A stretch of DNA of 7,737 nt from GWC2-45-19 sp964358085 (GCA_964358085.1 CAYHNU010000029.1:1-7737); one strand, 5' to 3'; numbered from the stretch's first letter, positions 1-7,453 are shown. The notes: generated by a model not told the origin, from the sequence alone. Translations and numbers: made by a program.

Positions 1-54
1 CAAATTGAGCACTTAACTTCAGCTGGCACCTCTCAGGGCGGAAGTATACAATAA
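1..54 (+). CDS. 3' end of an unidentified upstream gene (partial)
   Basis: The first 17 codons of the window read open in frame 1 and end at TAA (52-54), giving a C-terminal tail QIEHLTSAGTSQGGSIQ. The other two forward frames hit stops within the first 15 bases. The stop lies four bases before the serS ATG, matching the tight packing of the next genes. The tail is polar and Gly/Ser-rich and gives no clue to function. With only 17 codons, chance openness cannot be excluded. Confidence 0.45.
   Translation, partial: QIEHLTSAGTSQGGSIQ
47..52 (+). promoter_or_regulatory. putative -10 element of serS (leaderless type)
   Basis: TACAAT lies 6 bases before the serS ATG. Transcription normally begins about 6-8 bases after a -10 box, so the transcript would start at or next to the start codon. 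No Shine-Dalgarno sequence lies at normal spacing; the GGCGGAAG at 37-44 is too far upstream. No convincing -35 box is seen. The call rests mainly on the same arrangement recurring at other starts in the window. Confidence 0.45.
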
Positions 55-58
55 TCAT

Positions 59-1381
59 ATGTTGGATATTAAATTTGTCAGAGAACACCCCGAAGAGGTG
101 CAAAAGAACGTCGAATTTCGTGGCGGGAAAATTTCCGTGGACGAAGTGCTCAAAGCAGATACAGCTCGCAGGAGACTAATTCAAAAAACAGAAAAACTCC
201 GGGCAGACCGCAATCTGGCTTCGTCAGCCAAGCCTTCAGAAGCGGAGATCAAAAAGTTGCGTAAAAAAAGGGAAGAATTAAAAAAAGTCGACGAGGAACT
301 TCAGGCCGCGGAGAGATTATTTATAGATAAACTGGCCCGTCTGCCAAACATGTCTTCCCCCCAGATGCCGGAAGGTAAAGGAGACGCGGATCATGTAGAG
401 CTGGCTGTCTGGACCCCGGGTCAGGGGTATCTGCCCAAAGGTAAACTGGGCAAGGGTTATTCTTCAGCTGCCTACATGCCCAGGATTAAGGGTAAACATC
501 ACCTGGAATTAGGCAAAGATCTGGATATTATCGATACCGAACAAAGCGCCATTACTTCCGGGTCCCGTTTTGCCTACCTCAAAGGTGATGCCGCTTTATT
601 ACAATTTGCTCTTTTTGACCTTTTTAAAGGCAAACTTCTCGCCGAAGGATTTGAACCCATGATTGTTCCGGTCATGGTCAAAGAGCGGGTTCTCTTTGGC
701 ACTAGCCATTTCCCCGAAGGCCGTGACCAGGTTTACCAAGTATCCACCGAAAATGTGGAAAATCATGAACAGCTTTTCTTAGTCGGCTCTTCCGAACCGT
801 CTCTGTTCGCGTACTACATGGACAAGACTCTCAAAGAAACCGACCTGCCCAAGAAGTTTTTTGCTTACACCCATTGTTTCAGAAGCGAAGTGGGTTCTTG
901 GGGCAAAGACGTCCGGGGCATCAAACGGGTTCACCAATTCGACAAACTGGAAATCGACGCTTTAGCGACTCCGGAAGGCTCCCGGGATACGATGGAATAT
1001 TTGCGGGGGTTGAATGAATGGTTGATGCAGCAGCTTCAATTGCCGTACAGAATAATTAACAAGTGCTCGCATGATTGTGGTTACAATGCCACTTACTTGC
1101 AATATGATCTGGAAGGTTGGCTGCCCGCCCAGGAAGAGTTTATCGAACTGGGATCGGACACCAATGCCGCAGATTATCAGGCTCGCCGGTTAAATATCCA
1201 CTACACCAATGCTAAGGGCGAGAAAAAGTTAGTCCACACCATCAACGACACCGGCATTCCCATGGGCCGGATGATTATTACCATTCTGGACAACTACCAA
1301 AATCCCGATGGTTCGGTCACCGTTCCCGAAGTTCTCCGCCCATATATGGGCAAAGATAAAATAACCCCCCATGCCCCTTAA
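59..1381 (+). CDS. serS: seryl-tRNA synthetase
   Basis: Cytoplasmic class II aminoacyl-tRNA synthetase that charges tRNA-Ser (and tRNA-Sec where present) with serine using ATP. The 440-residue length is normal. The start MLDIKFVREHPEEVQKN is the family N-terminus. Residues about 26-98 form the charged, Lys/Glu-rich coiled-coil arm that grips the tRNA long variable arm. The catalytic domain shows the serine-binding SSE at 244-246 (TxE-type in other bacteria), motif 2 beginning FRSEVGSWGKDVRG at 274 and continuing to HQFDKLE, and motif 3 with GIPMGR at 399-404 followed by the typical tail VPEVLRPYMG. One oddity is ELGSDTN at 363-369, where most bacterial enzymes have a form like EISSCSN; the Glu and Asn are kept. 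The gene overlaps the ABC gene by 11 bases, so the two are probably co-transcribed. Confidence 0.97.
   Translation: MLDIKFVREHPEEVQKNVEFRGGKISVDEVLKADTARRRLIQKTEKLRADRNLASSAKPSEAEIKKLRKKREELKKVDEELQAAERLFIDKLARLPNMSSPQMPEGKGDADHVELAVWTPGQGYLPKGKLGKGYSSAAYMPRIKGKHHLELGKDLDIIDTEQSAITSGSRFAYLKGDAALLQFALFDLFKGKLLAEGFEPMIVPVMVKERVLFGTSHFPEGRDQVYQVSTENVENHEQLFLVGSSEPSLFAYYMDKTLKETDLPKKFFAYTHCFRSEVGSWGKDVRGIKRVHQFDKLEIDALATPEGSRDTMEYLRGLNEWLMQQLQLPYRIINKCSHDCGYNATYLQYDLEGWLPAQEEFIELGSDTNAADYQARRLNIHYTNAKGEKKLVHTINDTGIPMGRMIITILDNYQNPDGSVTVPEVLRPYMGKDKITPHAP
1357..1362 (+). promoter_or_regulatory. putative -10 element of the ABC exporter gene
   Basis: TAAAAT lies 8 bases before the ATG at 1371, inside the last codons of serS. 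The bases between are AACCCCCC, so there is no Shine-Dalgarno sequence. The placement matches the other -10-like hexamers in the window and would give a transcript with almost no leader. It would allow expression independent of serS. No -35 box is evident. Confidence 0.35.
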
Positions 1382-3200
1382 ACTTAAACTGCCCAAAATT
1401 GAATTCTCTCCCCTGCGCCAGGTATGGTTTGTTTTGCAGCGGACGGGTGGTCTACTTTGGCAAACCGACCGCAGCGCCCTCGTCTGGGTAACTATCTTAA
1501 ATATTCTCAATAGCGCCACAATTTTGCCCACCCTTTACCTGGACAAGGTATTCATCGACACTTTAATTAAATCTATCGGCACATCCAATCTCCGCCCGGC
1601 CATTCAGACGGTTATATTAATAGTCATTGGCCGGTTTGCCATTAGCACCTTCAAAGGTATCGCCGGAAGAATAATTGGCACGTATGACGACTCCCTTGCT
1701 CGGGGATTAAACGCCAAGCTCGACGAGCTTTTAGGGCTCAAATATTCCCAGATTGACGTGTCAGTCGTAGAGGATCCCAAGTTCAAAGACCGCTATGGAA
1801 AAATTGAAAGGGAAGGCGGCGATCGGGCTTGGAGACTCGTCTCGTCGTTTGCCGATTTCCCCCGCTATTTGAGTGGCATTATTTCTTCTCTATCTGTTTT
1901 TATCTTCTTTCAGCCCATTATTGTTTTATTTTCAGTAGCTTTTCTGATACCTCAATTTATCGTAGACGCCAAATTAGTAAAAAAGAGATACAAAATCAGC
2001 GATAATCTGAAGACCAAATATAGAATTTGGGGCATGTTTAGCTACTATCTGGTCCGGACCAAAAGCTATCTGGAATTGCGTCTCTTAAACATTTCTAAAT
2101 ACTTAACCCACAAAATGACTTCAGTTCAGAAAGAAATTATCACCTCTTGGGTAAATTTAGGCAAAGAAAGGCTTATTGCCAGAACTTTAGTCGTTATTCC
2201 CCAAGATATATTTTCATACGCGCTTGATGTGTATTTCGCCTTCATGGCCATTATCCAGAGGATCACTATTGGTTCTGCTCAGGCTTATATCAGGGCGATT
2301 GCCAATTTTAGAGAAAGCTTGAGCGGATTGGTTGGGGCCATTCTCCAGTTTTATGAAAATTACTTATATATGGTGGATTTAGCCTGGTTTCTGGATCTCA
2401 AACCCGGGCACGATCCTTCCCGCGGAAAGCTATTTCCCAAAAAGATTAAACATGGGCTAATGTTTGAAAACGTGTGGTTTAAATATCCGGAGTCCGATAA
2501 TTGGATCGTTAAGGATTTAAATTTTTCAATTTCAGCCATGGAGAATATCGCCCTCGTCGGAGATAATGGGGCGGGGAAAACTACTCTGGTGAAACTATTA
2601 GCCGGATTTTATGGGCCCACTAAAGGAAATATCACCATCGACGGAGTAAAAGTAGACAAATACAAACGGAACGATTATTGGAAAAATATCAGCGTTCTTT
2701 TTCAGGATTTCGAAGGTTACGATCTCACCGCCCAGGAAAGCATTGGTTATGGCAACATTGATCAAGTAAACAACTTGGCCGAGGTTCGAAAATATGCCAA
2801 AATGACCGATATTGACCAGTGGATAGAATCACTCCCGCTTAAATACAAAAATCCCCTCTCCCGCAACTATGAAAAAGGAGTTTCTCCGTCTTTCGGCCAG
2901 TGGCAGCGTATAGGTCTGGCCAGGACACTCATTAAAAATTCCCAAATTCTGGTTCTCGACGAACCTACCAGCAACGTTGATCCGCAGGCAGAAGAGGATA
3001 TTTTTAACCAAGTTTTGAAACTGGGCAAAGAGAAAATCTTAATTTTCATTTCCCATCGTTTCAGCACCGTCCGCCGGGCCGACAAAATTTTGTTGCTCGA
3101 AGGGGGTCAGATCACAGAACAGGGGACTCATGATCAGTTAATGAAATTAAACAAAAAATATGCCCGGCTTTTCCATCTTCAGGCCAAGAGTTATCAGTGA
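1371..3200 (+). CDS. ABC exporter, fused permease and ATPase (half transporter)
   Basis: Membrane exporter subunit of 609 residues with an N-terminal transmembrane domain and a C-terminal nucleotide-binding domain; it should act as a dimer. Hydrophobic segments appear near residues 35-60, 76-100, 167-200 (probably two helices) and 268-300. The ATPase domain has Walker A GDNGAGKTT (397-405), Q-loop Q445 in VLFQDFEGYDLTAQES, Walker B ILVLDE (526-531), D-loop SNVD and H-loop His562, so it looks catalytically complete. The ABC signature is PSFGQ (506-510) instead of LSGGQ: the Ser, the second Gly and the Gln remain, but the first Gly is Phe. The form resembles the MsbA/peptide-exporter class; no substrate can be inferred. 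No peptidase domain is visible. It overlaps serS by 11 bases and the next gene by 41 bases. Its TGA stop supports standard use of UGA. Confidence 0.9.
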   Translation: MPLKLKLPKIEFSPLRQVWFVLQRTGGLLWQTDRSALVWVTILNILNSATILPTLYLDKVFIDTLIKSIGTSNLRPAIQTVILIVIGRFAISTFKGIAGRIIGTYDDSLARGLNAKLDELLGLKYSQIDVSVVEDPKFKDRYGKIEREGGDRAWRLVSSFADFPRYLSGIISSLSVFIFFQPIIVLFSVAFLIPQFIVDAKLVKKRYKISDNLKTKYRIWGMFSYYLVRTKSYLELRLLNISKYLTHKMTSVQKEIITSWVNLGKERLIARTLVVIPQDIFSYALDVYFAFMAIIQRITIGSAQAYIRAIANFRESLSGLVGAILQFYENYLYMVDLAWFLDLKPGHDPSRGKLFPKKIKHGLMFENVWFKYPESDNWIVKDLNFSISAMENIALVGDNGAGKTTLVKLLAGFYGPTKGNITIDGVKVDKYKRNDYWKNISVLFQDFEGYDLTAQESIGYGNIDQVNNLAEVRKYAKMTDIDQWIESLPLKYKNPLSRNYEKGVSPSFGQWQRIGLARTLIKNSQILVLDEPTSNVDPQAEEDIFNQVLKLGKEKILIFISHRFSTVRRADKILLLEGGQITEQGTHDQLMKLNKKYARLFHLQAKSYQ

Positions 3201-3777
3201 ATTTAAGTCCCGGTACAGTGGGCAAATTTTGGTTAAGCAGGACTGGACGCACAAATATGTTACCACCGGTAATCTTACCCAGAGCGGGGGACTTGTCCGC
3301 GATGTTTGGCAACCGGTAATTAAAAAATTTGGCCAGAAAAATAAATCCTGGCTCATTTTGGGATTAGCCGCCGGAACGGTAGCCAGACTCATTCCCCAGC
3401 CTGCCAAAATAGTCGGCGTAGAAATCGATCCGGTCATGCTGGAAATTGGCCGCCAATATTTCGATCTGGATAAAATCCCGAATCTCAAAATTCTAAATCT
3501 AGACGCTAGACGCTATGTCCTAGACGCTAAGGAAACATTTGATTTCGTATTGGTTGATTTGTATCTCGGCGACCAGGTTCCCAATTTTGTTTACTCTAAA
3601 AATTTTTTAGAAAAATTAGGTCAATTAGGTCAATTAGTAATTATTAATCATCTGTTTTACGATGACGCTAAGCGTCAAAAAGCAGAAGAGCTGACAAAAG
3701 AACTCAAAGGCATTTTTAGAAAGATAGAACTCGTGCGGGTCCTGACCAATTTGGTTATAATAGCGAGGCATGTTTAA
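3160..3777 (+). CDS. spermidine-synthase-like / SAM-methyltransferase-fold protein
   Basis: A 205-residue Rossmann-fold protein of the spermidine synthase superfamily. The N-terminal part (SRYSGQILVKQ, then TQSGGLV) resembles the small beta domain of that family. Motif I is LILGLAAGTVARLI (65-78), the acidic ribose-binding loop is VEIDP (87-91), and D115 in LNLDARRYV fits the adenine-contacting position. At the catalytic loop it has VDLYLGDQVP (132-141) instead of the DSSDP-type motif of aminopropyltransferases, and it is shorter than true spermidine synthases (about 280 residues). Polyamine synthesis is therefore not supported; a methyltransferase or other role is possible. The ATG at 3160 overlaps the ABC gene by 41 bases and is preferred because residues 13-27 look family-conserved. 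A TTG at 3229 is the main alternative. The gene contains several short repeats. Confidence 0.75.
   Translation: MPGFSIFRPRVISEFKSRYSGQILVKQDWTHKYVTTGNLTQSGGLVRDVWQPVIKKFGQKNKSWLILGLAAGTVARLIPQPAKIVGVEIDPVMLEIGRQYFDLDKIPNLKILNLDARRYVLDAKETFDFVLVDLYLGDQVPNFVYSKNFLEKLGQLGQLVIINHLFYDDAKRQKAEELTKELKGIFRKIELVRVLTNLVIIARHV
3500..3528 (+). repeat. three copies of TAGACGCT within the spermidine-synthase-like gene
   Basis: TAGACGCT occurs at 3500-3507, 3507-3514 and 3521-3528. The first two copies overlap by one base. The core GACGCTA occurs a fourth time at 3664-3670. The three clustered copies fall in three codon contexts in the stretch encoding LDARRYVLDAK. They could be chance, local slippage or a bound motif. 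Confidence 0.6.
3614..3637 (+). repeat. tandem 9-bp repeat AATTAGGTC, about 2.7 copies
   Basis: AATTAGGTC is repeated head to tail at 3614-3622 and 3623-3631, followed by the partial copy AATTAG. It is in frame and encodes the LGQLGQL stretch (residues 153-159), just before the strand VIIN. The near-perfect identity suggests a recent slippage duplication in a loop that tolerates length change. Confidence 0.75.
3663..3677. repeat. perfect 7-bp inverted repeat inside a gene
   Basis: TGACGCT at 3663-3669 and AGCGTCA at 3671-3677 are exact reverse complements around a single A. A one-base loop cannot form a stable RNA hairpin at full length, so if it has meaning it is more likely a protein-binding palindrome. 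It shares GACGCTAAG with 3523-3531. Confidence 0.5.
3756..3761 (+). promoter_or_regulatory. putative -10 element of secA
   Basis: A perfect consensus TATAAT lies 8 bases before the secA ATG at 3770, inside the end of the preceding gene. The predicted transcript would start about 0-2 bases before the ATG. The GAGG at 3765-3768 leaves only one base before the ATG, too close for a normal Shine-Dalgarno pairing. No -35 hexamer is found at 16-18 bases upstream. Confidence 0.5.
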
Positions 3778-6499
3778 ATTTTTAACAAAATTTCTCGATC
3801 TGAACCAAAAAGAAGTTGACCGGCTCAAGATTAGAGTAGATCAGGTCAATTTTTTTATCGACAAGTATAAAAAGATCAAGAAGTCCGAAGACTTTGCTGC
3901 CGCCACTGCCAATTTCAAAAATCGCCTGGCCGATGGAGCTACTCTGGATGAACTGTTGCCTGAAGCCTTTGCGGCGGCAAGGGAAGCTTCCGATCGGGCT
4001 ATTGGCTTGCGCCCCTTCGACGTCCAGCTTATGGCCGCCACCGCTTTCCATCAAGGCCAAATTGCCGAGCAACGAACCGGCGAAGGTAAAACCCTTTCCG
4101 CTGTCCCTGCCCTATACTTAAATGCCCTCACCAGTCGGGGCACTCACCTGGTCACTGTCAACGATTATTTGGCCCGGCGCGACGCAGGTTGGAATGGTCC
4201 CACTTTCAATCTTTTGGGCCTGTCTGTAGGCATCATTGTTCATGAACAATCCTTTATCTATGATCCTAAATACTCCGATCCCACTCATGGGGATGACCGG
4301 TTAGCTCATTTGCGCCCAGTTACCCGGAAACTCGCCTACGAGGCAGACGTTACTTACGGCACCAACAACGAATTCGGTTTTGATTATCTGCGGGACAATA
4401 TGGTGGGCCAGCTTACGGACATGGTTCAACGCGGTCATCATTTCGCCATCGTGGACGAAGTGGACTCAATTTTAATTGACGAAGCCCGGACCCCGCTTAT
4501 CATCTCCGCTCCCGATACCGAACCCACCCAAAAATATTATGAATTCGCCAAGCTGGTGGACCAGCTTTCTGCCGACACCGATTACGCCATTGACGAAAAA
4601 CACCGCACCGCCAACCTCACTGAGCACGGTTTGAAAAAGGTGGAGAAAATGCTGAATATCGAAAATTTATACGAGAAAGATTTCGAGACTGTGCATCATA
4701 TGGAAAACGCCCTCAAAGCCCGCACCCTCTTTCTTCGCGACCGGCATTATGTAGTCCGCGAAAATCAGGTAGTTATCGTCGACGAGTTTACCGGCCGTCT
4801 CATGCCGGGCCGCCGCTGGTCGGAAGGCATTCATCAGGCCGTAGAAGCCAAAGAAAACGTCGTCATCCAACAGGAGTCCAAAACTCTGGCCACTATTTCT
4901 TTTCAGAACTATTTCCGTCTCTACAATAAATTATCCGGTATGACCGGAACTGCCGCCACCGAAGCCGAAGAATTTAGAAAAATTTATAAATTAGATGTCA
5001 TTATTATTCCCACTAACCGTCCCATGGTTCGGGTGGATCAGGCGGACATTGTCTATAAAACTACCCGGGCCAAATACTCGGCCCTGGCGGAAGAAATCGG
5101 CCGCTTGCATGCCAAAGGCCAGCCGGTTTTGGTTGGTACCACCTCCATCGAGAAAAACGAAATAGTAGCCGAAATGCTCAAAAGAAAAGGCGTACCCCAC
5201 GAAATACTCAACGCCAAAAATCACGAGCGGGAAGCCCAAATCATTGCTGAAGCTGGCCGCAAAGAGGCCGTGGTTATCGCCACCAATATCGCCGGTCGTG
5301 GAGTAGACGTAGTCTTGGGCGGAACTCCTCCTCCCAATCCCAAATTTGTTTTAGGCAAAGACCGCCTGACTGAAACTCAATACAAAAAGGCTCTGGCTAA
5401 ATGGCAAAAAGATCATGACGAAGTGGTCAGATTAGGTGGACTACATGTCATTGGCACCGAGCGCCACGAATCTCGGCGCATCGACAATCAATTGCGTGGC
5501 CGCTCCGGCCGTCAGGGGGATCCCGGTTCCACCCGCTTTTATCTGGCTTTAGACGACGACATCATGCGCATCTTCGGTGGTGAACAAGTAGCCAAAGTTA
5601 TGACCATGCTCAAAATTCCCGAAGACGAACCTATCGAGCACTCCATGGTCAGCCGCTCCATCGAGCAAGCCCAAATTAAGGTGGAAGGTTTCAACTTCGA
5701 CGCCCGCAAACACGTGGTCGAGTACGACGATGTCATGAATAAACAGCGCGAAATCGTCTACGGTCTTCGCAAGCGTGTTCTTTCCGGCGAGATCACCGAA
5801 ACAGAAGTTATTTCTAACGTTCAACGTTTGCTTTCAAACGTCGTTAAGTCCTACGCTCCCCGCGGTGTAGTGGAATCAGAAGTTCTGCCTATCGTTACCG
5901 CCCTGGTGGAAATTGTGCCTTTTGACGACGATTCTCAAAAAGCCATGTCCCAGCAATTCAAACAGTCGGCGGTAGCAGAAGAAATCATTACTTCAATTAA
6001 TCAAATTATTGCCGACGCCGTCACCCAGCGCAAATCCCAAGTGGGCGAAGAAGTATGGAAAGAAATTATCAAGTACGCCTATCTCTCCTCGATCGACAAT
6101 TTATGGATCGACCACCTGGATGCGGTTGACGATATGCGCGAAGGCATTGGTCTGCGCGGTTATGGTCAGCGCGATCCGTTAGTAGAGTATAAAGCCGAAG
6201 CCTATACGATGTTCGAGCGGCTCATGGCCCAAATCGATTCGGAATTTTCCAAGCGCCTGTTCAGAATCCAAGTCGGAGCCGGACCCCTCGAAGCTCGCCC
6301 GCTGGTGAGCGAAGTGGGGCAAGCAGTTGAGATTAAACAGGACGCCGCCAAACCTACGTCTTCCAATAATGACTTTCTTACCGCCATGCAGACTTTGCAA
6401 AAGACCAGCGCCGAAAACGAACACAAAAAACTCGGCCGCAACGATCTATGTTGGTGCAAAAGCGGAAAGAAATGGAAAAAATGCCATTATCCTAACTAG
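3770..6499 (+). CDS. secA: preprotein translocase subunit SecA
   Basis: ATPase motor that pushes unfolded preproteins through the SecYEG channel; it acts in the cytoplasm and at the inner face of the membrane. The 909 residues are full length. NBD1 has Walker A TGEGKT (103-108) and DEVD (229-232) in FAIVDEVDSILIDEART. The preprotein cross-linking domain follows at roughly 240-370, then SGMTGTA (389-395), NBD2 with ATNIAGRGVDVVLGG (504-518) and QLRGRSGRQGD (574-584). The helical scaffold and wing domains run from about 620, including the VEYDDVMNKQR segment. The C-terminus carries an intact zinc-binding SEC-C motif, C894-x-C896-x8-C905-H906, which in other bacteria contacts SecB or lipid. Between VGI (153-155) and AYEADVTYGT (from 189) it is about 20 residues longer than E. 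coli SecA. The gene overlaps its upstream neighbour by 8 bases. No sec channel gene is in the window. Confidence 0.98.
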   Translation: MFKFLTKFLDLNQKEVDRLKIRVDQVNFFIDKYKKIKKSEDFAAATANFKNRLADGATLDELLPEAFAAAREASDRAIGLRPFDVQLMAATAFHQGQIAEQRTGEGKTLSAVPALYLNALTSRGTHLVTVNDYLARRDAGWNGPTFNLLGLSVGIIVHEQSFIYDPKYSDPTHGDDRLAHLRPVTRKLAYEADVTYGTNNEFGFDYLRDNMVGQLTDMVQRGHHFAIVDEVDSILIDEARTPLIISAPDTEPTQKYYEFAKLVDQLSADTDYAIDEKHRTANLTEHGLKKVEKMLNIENLYEKDFETVHHMENALKARTLFLRDRHYVVRENQVVIVDEFTGRLMPGRRWSEGIHQAVEAKENVVIQQESKTLATISFQNYFRLYNKLSGMTGTAATEAEEFRKIYKLDVIIIPTNRPMVRVDQADIVYKTTRAKYSALAEEIGRLHAKGQPVLVGTTSIEKNEIVAEMLKRKGVPHEILNAKNHEREAQIIAEAGRKEAVVIATNIAGRGVDVVLGGTPPPNPKFVLGKDRLTETQYKKALAKWQKDHDEVVRLGGLHVIGTERHESRRIDNQLRGRSGRQGDPGSTRFYLALDDDIMRIFGGEQVAKVMTMLKIPEDEPIEHSMVSRSIEQAQIKVEGFNFDARKHVVEYDDVMNKQREIVYGLRKRVLSGEITETEVISNVQRLLSNVVKSYAPRGVVESEVLPIVTALVEIVPFDDDSQKAMSQQFKQSAVAEEIITSINQIIADAVTQRKSQVGEEVWKEIIKYAYLSSIDNLWIDHLDAVDDMREGIGLRGYGQRDPLVEYKAEAYTMFERLMAQIDSEFSKRLFRIQVGAGPLEARPLVSEVGQAVEIKQDAAKPTSSNNDFLTAMQTLQKTSAENEHKKLGRNDLCWCKSGKKWKKCHYPN

Positions 6500-6515
6500 T
6501 TGCCTGATCAGCAAA

Positions 6516-6521
6516 TAAACT
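6516..6521 (+). promoter_or_regulatory. putative -10 element of the methyltransferase-like gene
   Basis: TAAACT lies 9 bases before the ATG at 6531 in the short gap after secA. The same hexamer with the same 9-base spacing precedes the gene at 7512. No Shine-Dalgarno sequence is present in the bases TGCGTTGCT before the start. The gap also holds short self-complementary segments (TTGC 6500-6503, GCAA 6511-6514, TTGC 6521-6524) that are too weak to call a terminator. Confidence 0.45.
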
Positions 6522-6530
6522 TGCGTTGCT

Positions 6531-7445
6531 ATGGATAAATATAAATCTCTTCTAGTTGATGTCATAGATAATATCTTTGTAGAAATTATTGAAAATAATA
6601 GTGGAGATTTAAGAATAAGACTTCTTAAAAATTTAATTTGTTCACCACACTTTGAGCTAGAGAAGATGTTGACTTTAACAATCACTCCAGTTTCGAGTGC
6701 AGACGTCAACTCGTTAATTGTTGCAGAACTAGTTAAAGTACTTAATCATCTTGATTTTCAATCGTTTGTTAATGAATTCAAATTAATACAAAAGTCTCCT
6801 GAAAAAATTAAACAGAGTCAGTTGTTTTGGGATATATATTACCAGTGGCTTACTGACAACTTAACTATTAAACTTACAAACAACAAGTCAGTTAGTATGA
6901 TTTCTCTTGGGGTCGGTTCAGGGAAAGTGGAGACTCAATTGGATTCAGTATTAAAAACAAAGTTTCCTGACCTAGAAGCAAACTGGATCGGAATTGACCA
7001 GATCAATTATCTTTCTGGGGACTCAATCATTGCTACAAAAGGCAAATTTATTCTCTCCAGCAATAAACCTGAATCCTACTTGCAGCTGACAAATTTAAGT
7101 CTTCAAGACAATGTTTTCTTGCTAGCCAATTTATCTCTGCATCACATGTTAATTGGCCCCACCGAATTTCTGAAAAAATGCAATGGAATTGACAATGTTG
7201 TTGTTTTGGAGGAACTAACTGACGAAAAATCGTACCAGGACATTAACTACCGCATCGCTAGGGTCGGCTACGATTTAATTTCTAACTTTCTTAAGAATCC
7301 AGAATGGGCTAGTAATTTCACCAGGAAACCTGACAACTTCAAGGTTGATTACTGGACTACTGAATCGGTCCAAAGAAAATTTAAAATTTGGAATTATTCG
7401 AAACCGTACTCAAGAAATCAAATCTTGTGCAAACGCCATCACTAA
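6531..7445 (+). CDS. class I SAM-dependent methyltransferase-like protein, family not recognised
   Basis: A 304-residue protein with an N-terminal helical region of about 115 residues that I cannot assign, followed by a Rossmann-like domain. The glycine motif SLGVGSGKVE (125-134) fits SAM-binding motif I, and GIDQIN (154-159) fits the second strand with its acidic residue. LLANLSLHHM (197-206) sits where many class I methyltransferases carry the post-II strand and an LHH turn; DNVVVLEELTD (221-231) fits the next strand with its Glu. The substrate is unknown. There is no signal peptide or membrane segment. By eye the gene is roughly one-third GC, against about half in secA, and uses more AT-rich codons, which suggests transfer or different history. 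The start is supported by the preceding -10-like hexamer but not by a ribosome binding site. It is separated from secA by 31 bases and followed by a hairpin. Confidence 0.6.
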   Translation: MDKYKSLLVDVIDNIFVEIIENNSGDLRIRLLKNLICSPHFELEKMLTLTITPVSSADVNSLIVAELVKVLNHLDFQSFVNEFKLIQKSPEKIKQSQLFWDIYYQWLTDNLTIKLTNNKSVSMISLGVGSGKVETQLDSVLKTKFPDLEANWIGIDQINYLSGDSIIATKGKFILSSNKPESYLQLTNLSLQDNVFLLANLSLHHMLIGPTEFLKKCNGIDNVVVLEELTDEKSYQDINYRIARVGYDLISNFLKNPEWASNFTRKPDNFKVDYWTTESVQRKFKIWNYSKPYSRNQILCKRHH

Positions 7446-7453
7446 TTAGTCAA

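Noticed and set aside
21..46. A stretch resembling the T-box core (AGGGCGGAAG against AGGGTGGNACC) just before serS, which would fit a tRNA-sensing leader.
   Set aside because: The CC of the core is missing, no terminator or Stem I fits in the space, and the bases read as the end of an open frame.
1229..1531. Minus-strand open frame of 100 codons across the serS/ABC junction.
   Set aside because: It lies opposite two well-supported genes, matches no family, and its composition is a shadow of the coding strand.
3147..3488. Minus-strand open frame of 113 codons opposite the spermidine-synthase-like gene.
   Set aside because: The plus-strand protein has clear family motifs; the antisense product has none.
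5549..5824. Minus-strand open frames inside secA, including this 91-codon one.
   Set aside because: They lie opposite strongly conserved SecA segments and are explained by its codon bias.
6500..6524. Possible terminator after secA formed by TTGC/GCAA/TTGC segments.
   Set aside because: Stems are only four base pairs with alternatives and no T run follows; too weak to call.
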